Assembly: GCA_017311315.1 (NCBI GenBank)
Contig: CM029650.1
Location: 12,543,884-12,607,883, forward strand
DNA from: Dendrocalamus latiflorus
Taxonomy: Eukaryota; Streptophyta; Magnoliopsida; Poales; Poaceae
Reading direction: 5' to 3'
Length of the DNA stretch: 64,000 nucleotides
Shown here: positions 54,534 through 64,000 of the stretch, in pieces
Numbering within the stretch: position 1 is the first letter of the stretch
Layout: each line of letters starts with the position of its first letter
Notes under the pieces: model-generated
The model's input: only the letters and a program-made list of their open reading frames with translations
Databases searched by the model: none
What the model was told of the DNA's origin: nothing
Translations under genes and position numbers: made by a program

Positions 54534-55753
54534 TGAAGTGGCATCAAGTCAAGTGGTGTGATCGGTTTGAAACCATACACCACCTCAAATGGACACAATT
54601 GAGTTGTAGAATGCACCGCCCGATTATATGCAAATTCAACATGTGGTAGGCAATCTTCCCACTCTTTCAAATTCTTTTTGATCATTGTCCGCTGCAGCAT
54701 TGAGAGTGTTCAGTTCACCACCTCCGTTTGTCCATCTGTTTGTGGGTGACAAGTCGTTGAAAACAACAACTTTGTCCCAAGCTTGGCCCACAAAGTCTTC
54801 CAAAAGTAGCTCATGAACTTCACGTCACGATCTGAAACAATAGTTTTTGGCATTCCATGTAACCTCACAATCTCCCTGAAAAACAAGTCAGCTACATGCG
54901 ACGCATCGTCGCTCTTATGACAGGGAATAAAATGTGCCATTTTAGAAAACCGATCCACAACAACAAAGACTGAATCCCTCCCCCTCTTGGTCCTAGGTAA
55001 TCCCGACACAAAATCCATGCTAATATCTTCCCAAGGAACACTAGGAACTGGAAGTGGAGTGTACAAACCATGTGGATTGAGTTTTGACTTTGCTTTATGC
55101 CATGTGATGCATCTTTGAACAAATCTCTCGACGTCGCGCCTCATCCTTGGCCAATAGAAGTGATCAGCCAACATCAAATATGTCTTCTCTCTTCCAAAGT
55201 GACCCATCAATCCTCCTGCATGAGACCCCTGCAAAAGTAGCAAACACACAGAAGAATCTGGAACACATAGTTTGTTCATGCGAAAGAGAAATCCATTATG
55301 AACATGAAACTTATCCCACCCTTTCCCATCTTTGCAATTAGAATATGGTGCTGAAAAGTCATGATCAGAAGCGTACAAATCTTTCAAACTCTCTAGCCCT
55401 GGAACCTTTACTTCCAATTGAGTGAAAAGCACATGTTTTCTAGACAATGCATCAGCTACCACATTTTCCTTGCCTTTCTTGTATTTAACAACATATGGAA
55501 AAGTTTCATGTCTACGGTTCAGTTTACCTTGTCCTTTCAAATATTTCAATGCTTCATGATCAGAATGAATGACAAATTCTTTAGGCCAAAAATAATGTTG
55601 CCAAGTCTCTAATACGCGCACAAGAGCATACAATTCTTTGTCATAAATAGGATAATTCAATTGTGCACCATGAAGTTTCTCACTGAAATATGCAACAGGT
55701 TTTCTATCTTGTATCAAAACACCACCAATACCTATTCCACTAGCATCACATTC
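54534..55753 (-). pseudogene. Family C RNase H and integrase
   Basis: RNase H: ECDASG, YDKELYALV, FVIHSDHEALKYL, ADALSRK. About eight residues are lost at RRHETFPY. Integrase: GHFGREKTYLMLADHFYWP, but the second zinc Cys is Trp (RCITWHKAK). Catalytic Asp in ISMDF and IVSDRDVKF and Glu in TDGQTEVVN are present, followed at once by a stop at about 54710. The rest (NLKEWEDCLPHVEFAYNRAV) continues in frame to about 54530. Confidence 0.88.
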
Positions 55754-55988
55754 TGATGTGACCACGCCACCAACACATATGACCCTAGCGCCCAATATCA
55801 AGATTGAACTAAAGGTGAATTCGTTTCTTCAGTTTCAACATATTTTAAATATATATTTTTGTAGCACCACATCATGTTTGCACCAATTCAAGCAAGAGTT
55901 CAACTTGGACACGTTTTGGAATCCAATTCGGCCTCCAGACCAGTTCGGATTCAGCATGACGGCCCAACTTCAAATGTGCATAACCATG
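55754..55988 (+). mobile_element. D-type LTR fragment replacing the RT/RNase H junction of C
   Basis: Starts TGATGTGACCACGCC exactly like the D LTR, follows it through CAATATCAAGATTGAACT and AGGTGAATTCGTTTCTTCAG, then has divergent sequence with AACTTGGACACGTTTTGGAA. It lies opposite to C. The RT segment from FMRLMN to the residues before ECDASG is gone, so this is a replacement and not a clean insertion; no TSD seen. Confidence 0.75.
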
Positions 55989-56642
55989 GTTCATTAATCG
56001 CATGAATGTACTAGGAGCATTAGATAAACAAAAAGGCATCACTAACCATTCATACAATCCAAATTTTGTTTTAAAAGCTATCTTCCACTCATCACCATGT
56101 TTCATTCTAATTTGATGATATCCGCTACGCAAATCAATCTTAGAAAAGATAGTAGAGCCACTCAATTCATCAAGCATAACATCTAACCTAGGAATAGGAT
56201 GACGATATCGAATGGTAATATTGTTGATAGCTCTACAGTCTACGCACATTCTCCATGTACCATCTTTCTTAGGAACAAGAATGACAGGAACGGCACAAGG
56301 ACAAAGACTTTCGCGTACGTACCCTTTTACCATGAGCGCTTGGACTTGCCGCTGAATATCTTTTGTCTCCTCCGGGTTTGTGCGGTACGGCGGCCGGTTG
56401 GGAAGTGGAGCTCCCGGCACCAAGTCAATTTGATGTTCGATGCCTCGAATGGGTGGTAAACCAGCGGGTACCTCCTCCGGAAAGACATCTTCATAAGCCT
56501 GTAACACTTGAGAAACCACACTAGGAAGAGAGGTTAAGTCATTAGTGGAAAGCAAAACATCTTTATACAGCAATACCATATGCTCCAAAGTGGAATCATC
56601 TCTCATTTCTCTCAGATCAGATTTGGTGGCTATCATAACCAT
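55989..56642 (-). pseudogene. Family C RT, N-terminal half
   Basis: FPEEVPAGLPPIRGIEHQID, RPPYRTNPEETKDIQRQV, VPKKDGTWRMCVDCRAINN, FSKIDLRSGYHQIRM, MPFCLSNAPSTFMRLMN. The catalytic YxDD block is in the missing part. Confidence 0.88.
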
Positions 56643-57229
56643 CTTTTTCTCTCCCTCATCCTTGTTCTTTCACTCAATTTTAGCTTCTGGCTCTCTCTCA
56701 CCTTTTGTGGAATCTCATTCTTTTGCTCCTTCCCTTTCTCACTCTCTACTTTCACCTCAACTTTTTGCATGTTATCATGTATGATTTGAGAAGGAGTTAA
56801 TGGTTGTAGCGTTATTTCCTTATTGTTCCACATGAATTTGTACTGATTTGTTCTACCATCATGAATAACAGAACGATCATATTGCCATGGCCTACCTAAT
56901 AACAAGTGACATACTTCCATGGACACAACATCACATTCTACAGTATCACGATAAGAACCAATTTGAAAGCTAATATCAACAGTGTACCCAACATTCATGG
57001 AACCATTATTATTCAACCGCTGAATTTGATATGGATGTGGGTGTTTCTTGTATTTCAATCCAAGTTTAGTGCAAAGTTCTTTGCTAGCTAGGTTATGACA
57101 ACTACCTCCATCAATAATAACTTTGCAACACTTACCATCTTTACTTACCTGAGCTCTTGTTTGGAAAAGGTTGCAGCGCTGTTCATGGTTGGGTTTTGCT
57201 TGAACGCTCAATACCGAAGGGGTGCACAC
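56633..57229 (-). pseudogene. Family C protease region
   Basis: FQTRAQVSKDGKCCKVIIDG, then GSCHNLAS (the DGGSC protease motif as in B), LLGRPWQYD and NQYKFMWNNKEI. It is out of frame with the RT by a shift near 56640 in a Lys/Glu-rich linker. Confidence 0.85.
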
Positions 57230-58738
57230 AAGGATAGGACCGGACTCGGGTTCACAATACCCATCCCTATGTGTTTCTTCTTCTCTTTCTTCCTCATGAC
57301 AGTCCTCAATGCCTCAAAATCAGCAAGGTGCTCTCCATCTTCTTCAGCAGAATCATATTCTCCATTCTCAGTTACCAACATTACCTTGCTATTTCGACAA
57401 TCCTTTTGCATATGTCCGCGACCAAGACACTTGAAGCATTGGATGGAGCTACTCTTGGCCGTAGACCCAACAGAAGATGATGAAGATGGGACTGGTCCTC
57501 TTTTTGGAAAGGAGGAGTGGCGTTCTTGGCACTCGGGGCAGCACGTGCACTAGGAGTAAAACTTCCACTAGATTGGTTAGTTTTAAACGAATTGAAACGA
57601 GATGTGGTTTTACCTCCTGTAGATGCTGTACGGGGAGTGTAGGAAGATGATTTTGACACCCTCATGTCTTGTAGTACTTGCCTCTCAGCCTTAGTGGCTT
57701 GATGTACCAACTCCACCATGTTGTTGTAGAGTTGAAATTCGACAATTCGCTTGATGGAAGGTTGCAAACCAGCAAAGAAACGGGCCATAGTTTGCTCTTC
57801 TTGTTCATAAACATTAGCCCTTATCATAGCCATTTCCATCTCTTTGTAGTACTCCTCAATCGTGAAACTCCCTTGCTTCAATTCTGCAATTTATCAAAAA
57901 GATCACGTTTGTAATGTTTAGGAACAAACCTTGCCCTCATATGGTACTTCATCTCTTCCCATGTAGTGATAGGTGGCTCGTTGTTCTCCATCCTTTGGTT
58001 TTGCATTTGTTCCCACCAAACCAAGGCATAATCATTGAATTCTAGTCTCGCCATATGGATTTTCTTTTCTTCAGAATAGTTGTGCAAGCGGAACACCTTG
58101 TCTACCTTGAGCTCCCAAGTGAGGTATTCTTCGGGTTCATGTGTACCTGAAAATGAAGGCATTGTAAATTTGAGCAAACCAAATTTCTCCTCGTGTGATC
58201 GTTCTTCGCCGTAACGATTACGGCGTTGGTAGCCGTCATCGTAGTGTAGAAAGTCATCGTCGTCAAAGTGAAGTGCTCCCCCACCACGGCCTCCATGACC
58301 ATGGCCCCTCCCCGGACCAAGGAACCCACCCCCTGCACCTCTCCCAGGCGGGGGTGTGCGGATGGCGTTTGCCACCACGCGGTCTCGCCGTTGTTGTGCA
58401 TCTTGGCCACCTCGAGCAACGCCTGCTTCCTCATCTCGCGGAGGTATGCCACCCCCACGATGAACACTGCCTTCCTCGTGTTGTGGTCGAAGTGCGCGCA
58501 CCACGTCGTTCACGATGTTGGTACGTAGCACATTCATTTGTTGGTTCATCTCAGTGCGCATGTCTTGTGTGGAGTTGTTGATCTCTGCCTTGAGTTGCTC
58601 CTCCAAGGCAGAAGTAGTAGCGGCGAACTCATTGCGCAAAGTTCCCCTCAAAGCTTGGAATTGAAAACGAGTCACCGGGGAATTCACACCATGCTCCTCT
58701 CCCATGTTGTCGTCTCCACCTGACATGGTTAGTAGCAC
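57208..58738 (-). pseudogene. Family C gag, frameshifted
   Basis: The ATG near 58726 gives MSGGDDNMGEEHG; N-terminal coiled-coil-like region, Gly-rich stretch (PGRGHGHGGRGGG), capsid-type domain (YLTWELKVDKVFRLHNY, RFVPKHYKRDLFDKL). A shift near 57880 leads to EEYYKEMEMAMIRANVYEQ, ATKAERQVLQDMRVSKSSSY and SFTPSARAAPS. A further shift in the zinc-knuckle region separates it from GHMQKDCRN-type sequence. DMRVSKS through SARAAP is the stretch kept in the T ORF. Confidence 0.85.
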
Positions 58739-59989
58739 AAGAAAGACACAAAAGCCACAATATATGGGTAATATGTGGAGTCACTCTATCTCACTTTTCC
58801 TCAACCAAGTAAAGTTCTTACATTTCCGAAGTGAATTGAGGCCAAAAGAAACTTACACTTGGTGGTGGCTATAATAACAAGTGATGATCAAGCGGATTTA
58901 AAAGTGACTCACAATTGCACTCAAAGCATATTATGTGGAGCTTGGTTAGAAAGTTTTTATCCTACACGATCTGAATTTCACGATGTTGTAAAATTAAGTA
59001 ATAATCCAAGCTAATTATTGCCTATGTGCTGATCCAAAAGAGATAAGTGAAGTGTATGAACGCACACGCAAAGATCAATGTGACTCAATGCAACAAAGGA
59101 ATGAGCTAGATGGGAACAAATAGGAACAATAGCTCGTTTGCATCAAGTACTAGGAGAGACGCTAGCCAATTGCAATAACAAGAATAGAGGACACAAGATT
59201 GCTCAAATCACTCACCCAAATAGGAGCTAGACCCACTCATCAAAATCAGCCTCCTCACCTTTTTTTCGCGCTCTTTTTTTTGCTCACCTCTTTTTTTTGC
59301 TACCGAGCCACTGACCCAAATATGTTCAACTCACTGTTCTAAGTCTATTGAGGTATATGGGTCACAAACTTTTTGTGGATGGTAGGGGTATAAAGGTAAT
59401 TAAACTTTGAAAATCTTTCTCTCTCTCTCTCTAAACTTTGAATTTTTTTGATCGGTCGAGTGGGTGATGCACAAGCCCAATGTTCAGCCAGGAGTATTCA
59501 AGAGCAGCCCTCAATGCAATATCAATGACTAGTCTCAAGTATTCAAAGGATATAAGTGAAGCTTGTATGTATGGTGTTTGGCTGTATGGTGTTCAAGGAA
59601 GCCAACGTGAACACTAACTCCTCCCTAGAGTTGGTTTCGGATGGCAAATTCCACACGGATTCGGATATGGACAGCTAGCCAAAACCGACTTGGATTCTAG
59701 GGTTGTACTCGGATTGATCTGGGAGGAGTTATGGATACGGACTCAACTTCAAGAGTAAATTGAATCTACTTTTTTTTATGGGGACAAAAGATCAAGTTAC
59801 GCGAAGAAACACAAAGATCAACACGTAAACAAAATTTCTAATGGATCAAAACTTAATAAAACTTACGAAAAAAATAGCAGATGCGAAACTAGGGTTTGGA
59901 TTTTTTTGGTGTGTTTTCGGTTTATGGACTATAGGACAGAACGTAATAAACTGAAATTTAAAGAGATAAGATCCTACCGAGTAAACCGC
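58739..59989 (-). other. Family C 5' leader
   Basis: About 1.25 kb, non-coding, with T-rich runs near 59265-59305 and a CT repeat near 59420-59432. Confidence 0.7.
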
Positions 59990-60001
59990 GCTCTGATACC
60001 A
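59990..60001 (-). promoter_or_regulatory. Family C primer binding site (tRNA-iMet)
   Basis: Reverse complement TGGTATCAGAGC, three bases from the LTR end at 60005. Confidence 0.9.
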
Positions 60002-60004
60002 AGA

Positions 60005-60571
60005 TGATACGGGGTCGCCCGATCTTCTCGACGTAGGATGGATACTCACGGGAGTCTTAATGAATCGTAATGATCCTCCAATGCCAATGCAAGGGACGAA
60101 CACTCTTTAATCCGCCCAAACACACTCGTGTTGATTTCGCCGACCACCAAGCGAAGATCTATCGTGCACCCATTTCCCAACGGAAAGGCTGAACGATCTT
60201 GATTGAAGAAAACACTCCTTCGACAGCAATGCTAAACTCGAAAACTTTAGTAGATTGATTTTTTCTCAAACGTGGTCTTCCGTTGATTAGCTCCTTGCCC
60301 GCATGGACTCTTCTTGTCATGACTCGTGGCCACTTGGTCCTTCTCCACTTGATCTTCTGTTGCTTCAAAACTGAGAACACATAACATATTTGCATTAGGT
60401 AGTATGCTATTCTCATCTAACACAATAGAAGACTCTCTAAGAAACAAAATCACCTGTTGTTGAAGTAGCTTAGCTCTTGCTCTTGTCATAGGACCTTTTG
60501 GAGCCTCATCACTAGCTTTGTCATGCACACTTGGAGTGGATGAAGAATGTGTAATAGAGATGTCCTCATCA
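60005..60571 (-). repeat. Family C LTR shared by two internal regions (567 bp)
   Basis: Minus TGATGAGGACATCTC to CCCCGTATCA. On its left is the PBS of the main C element; on its right is the PPT of another internal region, so it serves as 5' LTR of one and 3' LTR of the other. Confidence 0.85.
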
Positions 60572-61425
60572 TCCTCCCCCTCTTGAAAAGGAGTCGTCCT
60601 CGACTTTGTGCCATCTTGGCACTTGGGGCAGCACGTGCACTAGGAGTAAAACTTCCAGTAGATTGGTTAGTTTTAAACGAATTGAAACGAGATGTGGTTT
60701 CACCTCCTGTAGATGCTGTACGGGGAGTGTAGGAAGATGATTTTGACACCCTCATATCTTGTAGTACTTGCCTCTCAGCCTTAGTGGCTTGATGTACAAA
60801 CTCCACCATGTTGTTGTAGGGTTGAAATTCGACAATTCGCTTCATGGAAGGTTGCAAACCAGCAAGGAAACGGGCCATAGTTTGCTCTTCTTGTTCATAA
60901 CCATTAGCCCTTATCATAGTCATTTCCATCTCTTTGTAGTACTCCTCAATCGTGAAACTCTCTTCAAATTCTGCAATTTATCAAAAAGATCACGTTTGTA
61001 ATGTTTAGGAACAAACCTTGCCCTCATATGGTACTTCATCTCTTCCCATGTAGTGATAGGTGGCTCGTTGTTCTCCATCCTTTGGTTTTGCACTTGTTCC
61101 CACCAAACCAAGGCGTAATCATTGAATTCTAGTCCCGCCTTATGGATTTTCTTTTCTTGAGAATAGTTGTGCAAGCGGAACACCTTGTCTACCTTGAGCT
61201 CCCAAGTGAGGTATTCTTCGGGTTCATGTGTACCTGAAAATGAAGGCATTGTAAATTTGAGCTTACCAAATTTCTCCTCGTGTGGTCGTTCTTCGCTGTA
61301 ACGATTACGGCGGTGGTAGCCGTCATCGTAGTGTAGAAAGTCATCGTCGTCAAAGTGAAGTGCTCCCCCACCACGGCCTCATGTCCATGGCCCCTCCCTG
61401 GACCATGGAAGCCACCCCCTGCACC
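60572..61425 (-). pseudogene. Second family C internal remnant (gag plus last pol codons)
   Basis: Right of the PPT the pol tail (EGEDD, then about 30 bp more) jumps straight to the gag segment SARAAPS (about 60620). Protease to integrase are deleted. Gag continues upstream to the Gly-rich part at about 61420, with the YLTWELKVDKVF and RFVPKHYKRDL blocks kept. It stops at a T-like LTR end instead of a gag start. The junction GCCATCTTGGCACTTGGGGC joins pol tail to gag. Confidence 0.82.
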
Positions 61426-61688
61426 TGATACGGGGAGGGGTCCCGATCTTCTCAGTGAGGAACCGTGGATAGTTGATGCGAAGTAGACGATGTCGCTAGT
61501 TGAACACTCGCGCCATTGCACGAACCCTCAACTCTTCGGAATACGCCCAAAACACACCGGATAATTATTCGTCGCGAGATCACAAACGACGAACGCCAAG
61601 TCCCCAATTCCCAATGGAATGACGGCTTGACCTTGAATTGCAGAACGAACCATGGATCACCTCGTTCTCTCTCAAAGTCCTCGCATGA
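61426..61688 (-). repeat. T-like LTR, 3' end fragment
   Basis: Minus-strand LTR end from CTCTCAAAGTCCTCGC... to CCCCGTATCA. It matches the last 260 bp or so of array LTRs with changes. It is cut at about 61688, where unrelated A+T-rich sequence begins. Confidence 0.82.
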
Positions 61689-62450
61689 AACGAAGTGCAA
61701 ATATAAATTTAAACTAAAAATATGTTACCACATAAATTAGGGACGAAATAATAATGTCAGTTAAATTCCAATGAGCACTCCAAAGTAAAAGGTCCTAATA
61801 ATATACAGATGTTAAAAATATAATAGCCCTAGGTCGTCAAGAAACAAAATAATCCCACGGACGTATAAATACTCTAAAGTAAATGTGTAACCATTAGCAC
61901 GAGTAATTAGGGTCACATAAAATGATACACACCAAGCCTTGCTCAGATAGCTAAGTGTAAACTAAGATTTGAAATGAAGCTAAGCCTAACAGTAGCTAAA
62001 GTATATACCGGATAAAAATAGTGTCACTAACTGAATCTTAACACCAGCCTTAGTACATAGTAGCATTGAGCATAATTGTATATATAGCAAGATGGAACCC
62101 ATGTAAATACACCCTAACTCAAATTAAATTAGCCTAGTGGTAAATGGAGGTACATAAAATATCACACCACAGGCCTTGTCTCAGATCGTCTGAATCACCC
62201 AATAACTTATAATAAATCTAAACTAAGTTTAATCGGATTTATTTGGATACTTTGAGTTATTCACTTTTATTTGGATTCAGTCGTTTATCGCGTAATTAGA
62301 AATTGGAGGTCGTGAAGACTCATGGGATCAAGTGAAGTCAAGCTCGAAGTAAAGATAAACGCCAAAAACTGAAGAGAAAGCATCGTGTGAGCTCAAGACC
62401 GCGGTAAACCGCGCCAGGCGAGTCAATACTTTGATCATGTTGAACCTACG
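61689..62450. other. A+T-rich stretch, nothing recognised
   Basis: No ORF of note, no LTR ends and no match to the families above. A short palindrome CGCGGTAAACCGCG lies near 62400. Confidence 0.5.
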
Positions 62451-64000
62451 TTTTCTGCAAACTACTTTGGTTTAAATTATCAAATTGCATGGTATTATTT
62501 TATATGCAAATACATGTTAATTTAAGATTTTAGTATATGCCCATTGCTTGCTTGATTAATATTACACCTCCTTTGTAATACTTGAATATGTGAACCTTGT
62601 CGCCTTAGCAAAATTATAATGGTAACTTTTCAAAAGTAAGTCCGTAATTATATGCCATGCTTAGTTTTAGATACTCATGGGGGCGAGAGCGTGCAAGCCT
62701 CACTTTTAATCCTGAGAAAAATTGGTTGGGCAGTCATGGTGGTAATGATTGGTGTATGTTGGATATGGTTATTTTACATTCCCAAAAACCTCAAATTGCT
62801 TATTTATCTGGGCGGATAGTTCGGGGGTATGGTGCAGGGGTGCGCGAGAGTGTGGTTTGTGGTAGAACCACCCAGATATCACTAAGGACTGAATCTTGTC
62901 ATGACCTCCTGTGTAAAACAGTACAACCACAAGTCTGTAAAATACAACTTGGCTAAGTAGATTTATCGAAATCCCCGGACTCATCTCACTGGTAGTGGAT
63001 TGATGGGGCTACGCTATGGCAAGGGGACCTGAAGGGACACCAGTGGTGGGTGAAGTTTCCCAGCTGTCCTAACGTTGCGGGAAGTAGAAGCCCGAGCTGC
63101 GTTAGTGGCTGTGGGAAACATCCCGCGCATAGATGGGACCCACCGCAAGTGGGCGGCTACCCATAAGGTGAATGAGAAAAGGGACTAGATATTTTGAAAA
63201 GTCATTGTGATGGTCTGCTCAACCACATGTCTAAGGCATCATGTGGGGCAACGAGTTGATTGTCTCTTGTGGTGAAAGTGTACAAACTCTGTAGAGTCAA
63301 AACTATTCGAATAGCCGTGCCCACGGTCAAGGGCAGACATGGGAACTTAACTAGATATAGTTCTATTTCAAAAACTTTGTGGGTGGTAATGGAAAAAGTG
63401 GAGGGCAGTGGAAAGCCCTGATTTGAATTGTCCTGGGTGTCGTCCCAGTGGTAAGTTAAGCGGCTATAACGCTGAAAGATGCTATATGGTGCGGATGCCA
63501 TGTAACGGTGGATGGAATCTGGATCGCTATTATTATTGCATTTTCTTGAACATTATGTTTTTGTTCAAAACTGCTAGGTCTCAGAAAATTTTTATGTATC
63601 ACATTGCAAAAGTAAAATGTTTTCTCTTCTCACAAAGTAAAATATATGAGGAAATAAGTAGAGTCGGGAGTAATGAAGATGGAAGTTTGTGGTAAAAACA
63701 TAAATATATTGGTGGACTCATGTCGATTATAAAAAGAAAACGATAGTGTGGATTCTGGGAGAAATGAGCCCAAATGGATTTATAGACTAGATAGATGATT
63801 TATATGATCTTTGGAGTATTAGGAAGTGAAGGGTATTGGTTGGATTACAACACTGATATTTGATATAAATTCTTGGGAGATGTTGACAATATTGGGATTA
63901 ATAGGATTTGAACAAGCTCTGGATGGATGAATTGATCTTGGGAGTTTGGAGTATGATAACAATTCCTGGAGTATAGACCTAATCAATGATATACTTGGTG
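62451..64000. other. Non-coding, possibly LTR or leader of another retroelement
   Basis: No domain-bearing ORF on either strand (longest 99 codons, 62657-62956 and 63202-63501). Phrases such as CTGTAGAGTCAAAACTATTC and GAATAGCCGTGCCCACGG recall the long LTRs of some grass gypsy elements from memory; no repeat ends are seen in the window. Confidence 0.3.

Larger units (their letters stand above)
53579..60571 (-). mobile_element. Family C Ty3/gypsy element, decayed autonomous type
   Basis: Minus strand: LTR 60571-60005, PBS, leader, gag, protease, RT, RNase H, integrase, PPT, LTR 54144-53579. The frame is broken by several frameshifts, a nonsense codon and a replacement of the RT end by foreign LTR sequence, so the copy cannot be autonomous. 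The gag Ser/Thr-rich segment is the closest relative here of residues 104-148 of the T ORF. The left LTR abuts copia sequence. The right LTR is shared with a second internal remnant, so no TSD can be read. Confidence 0.88.

Overview
The window looks like a repeat-packed stretch of a plant nuclear genome, probably a grass; the grass placement is an inference from the style of the gypsy polyproteins. Nearly everything between 1 and about 61.7 kb is LTR-retrotransposon sequence. I found no host protein gene, tRNA, rRNA or CRISPR array. Most elements belong to one set of related Ty3/gypsy families. They share a tRNA-iMet type primer site (TGGTATCAGAGC), LTRs that start TGAT and end ATCA, and a gag-pol frame that runs through the polypurine tract (encoding EGEDD) into the 3' LTR. 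That last trait and the protein style suggest CRM-like chromoviruses, but this is not proven.

Layout. (1) 1-6281: 3' part of a decayed gypsy element (family A, +). Its integrase is split by a long-LTR element (F, 513-4325, minus, TSD GCTAC). (2) 6282-7532: inverted piece of family T. (3) 7533-44425: a head-to-tail array of family T, at least eight LTRs and eight internal regions, one LTR per junction, period 3819 bp (later 3727 bp). An N gap lies at 36132-36231. (4) 23713-31617: a complete young gypsy element (family B, minus, TSD ATCCA, 1686-residue gag-pol) inserted in the fifth array LTR. (5) 44426-44942: inverted T LTR piece. (6) 44943-51032: LTR of a C-like family (C') holding a complete non-autonomous element D (45490-51013, minus, TSD AATAG). 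(7) 51033-53578: decayed Ty1/copia pol, interrupted by an LTR of family E and a gypsy RNase H piece. (8) 53579-61425: decayed family C element (minus), an extra shared LTR, and a second gutted internal region. (9) 61426-61688: T-like LTR end. (10) 61689-64000: no recognised gene.

How the parts relate. A and D share LTR sequence and look like an autonomous/non-autonomous pair. T carries a gag-like ORF whose capsid core is missing, plus a broken coding region homologous to the second half of D. Neither T nor D has protease, RT or integrase, so both would need enzymes from elements such as A, B or C. The shared non-gag, non-pol coding region of T and D, and the amplification of T as a shared-LTR array (including units that had already lost their PPT), are the most unusual things here.
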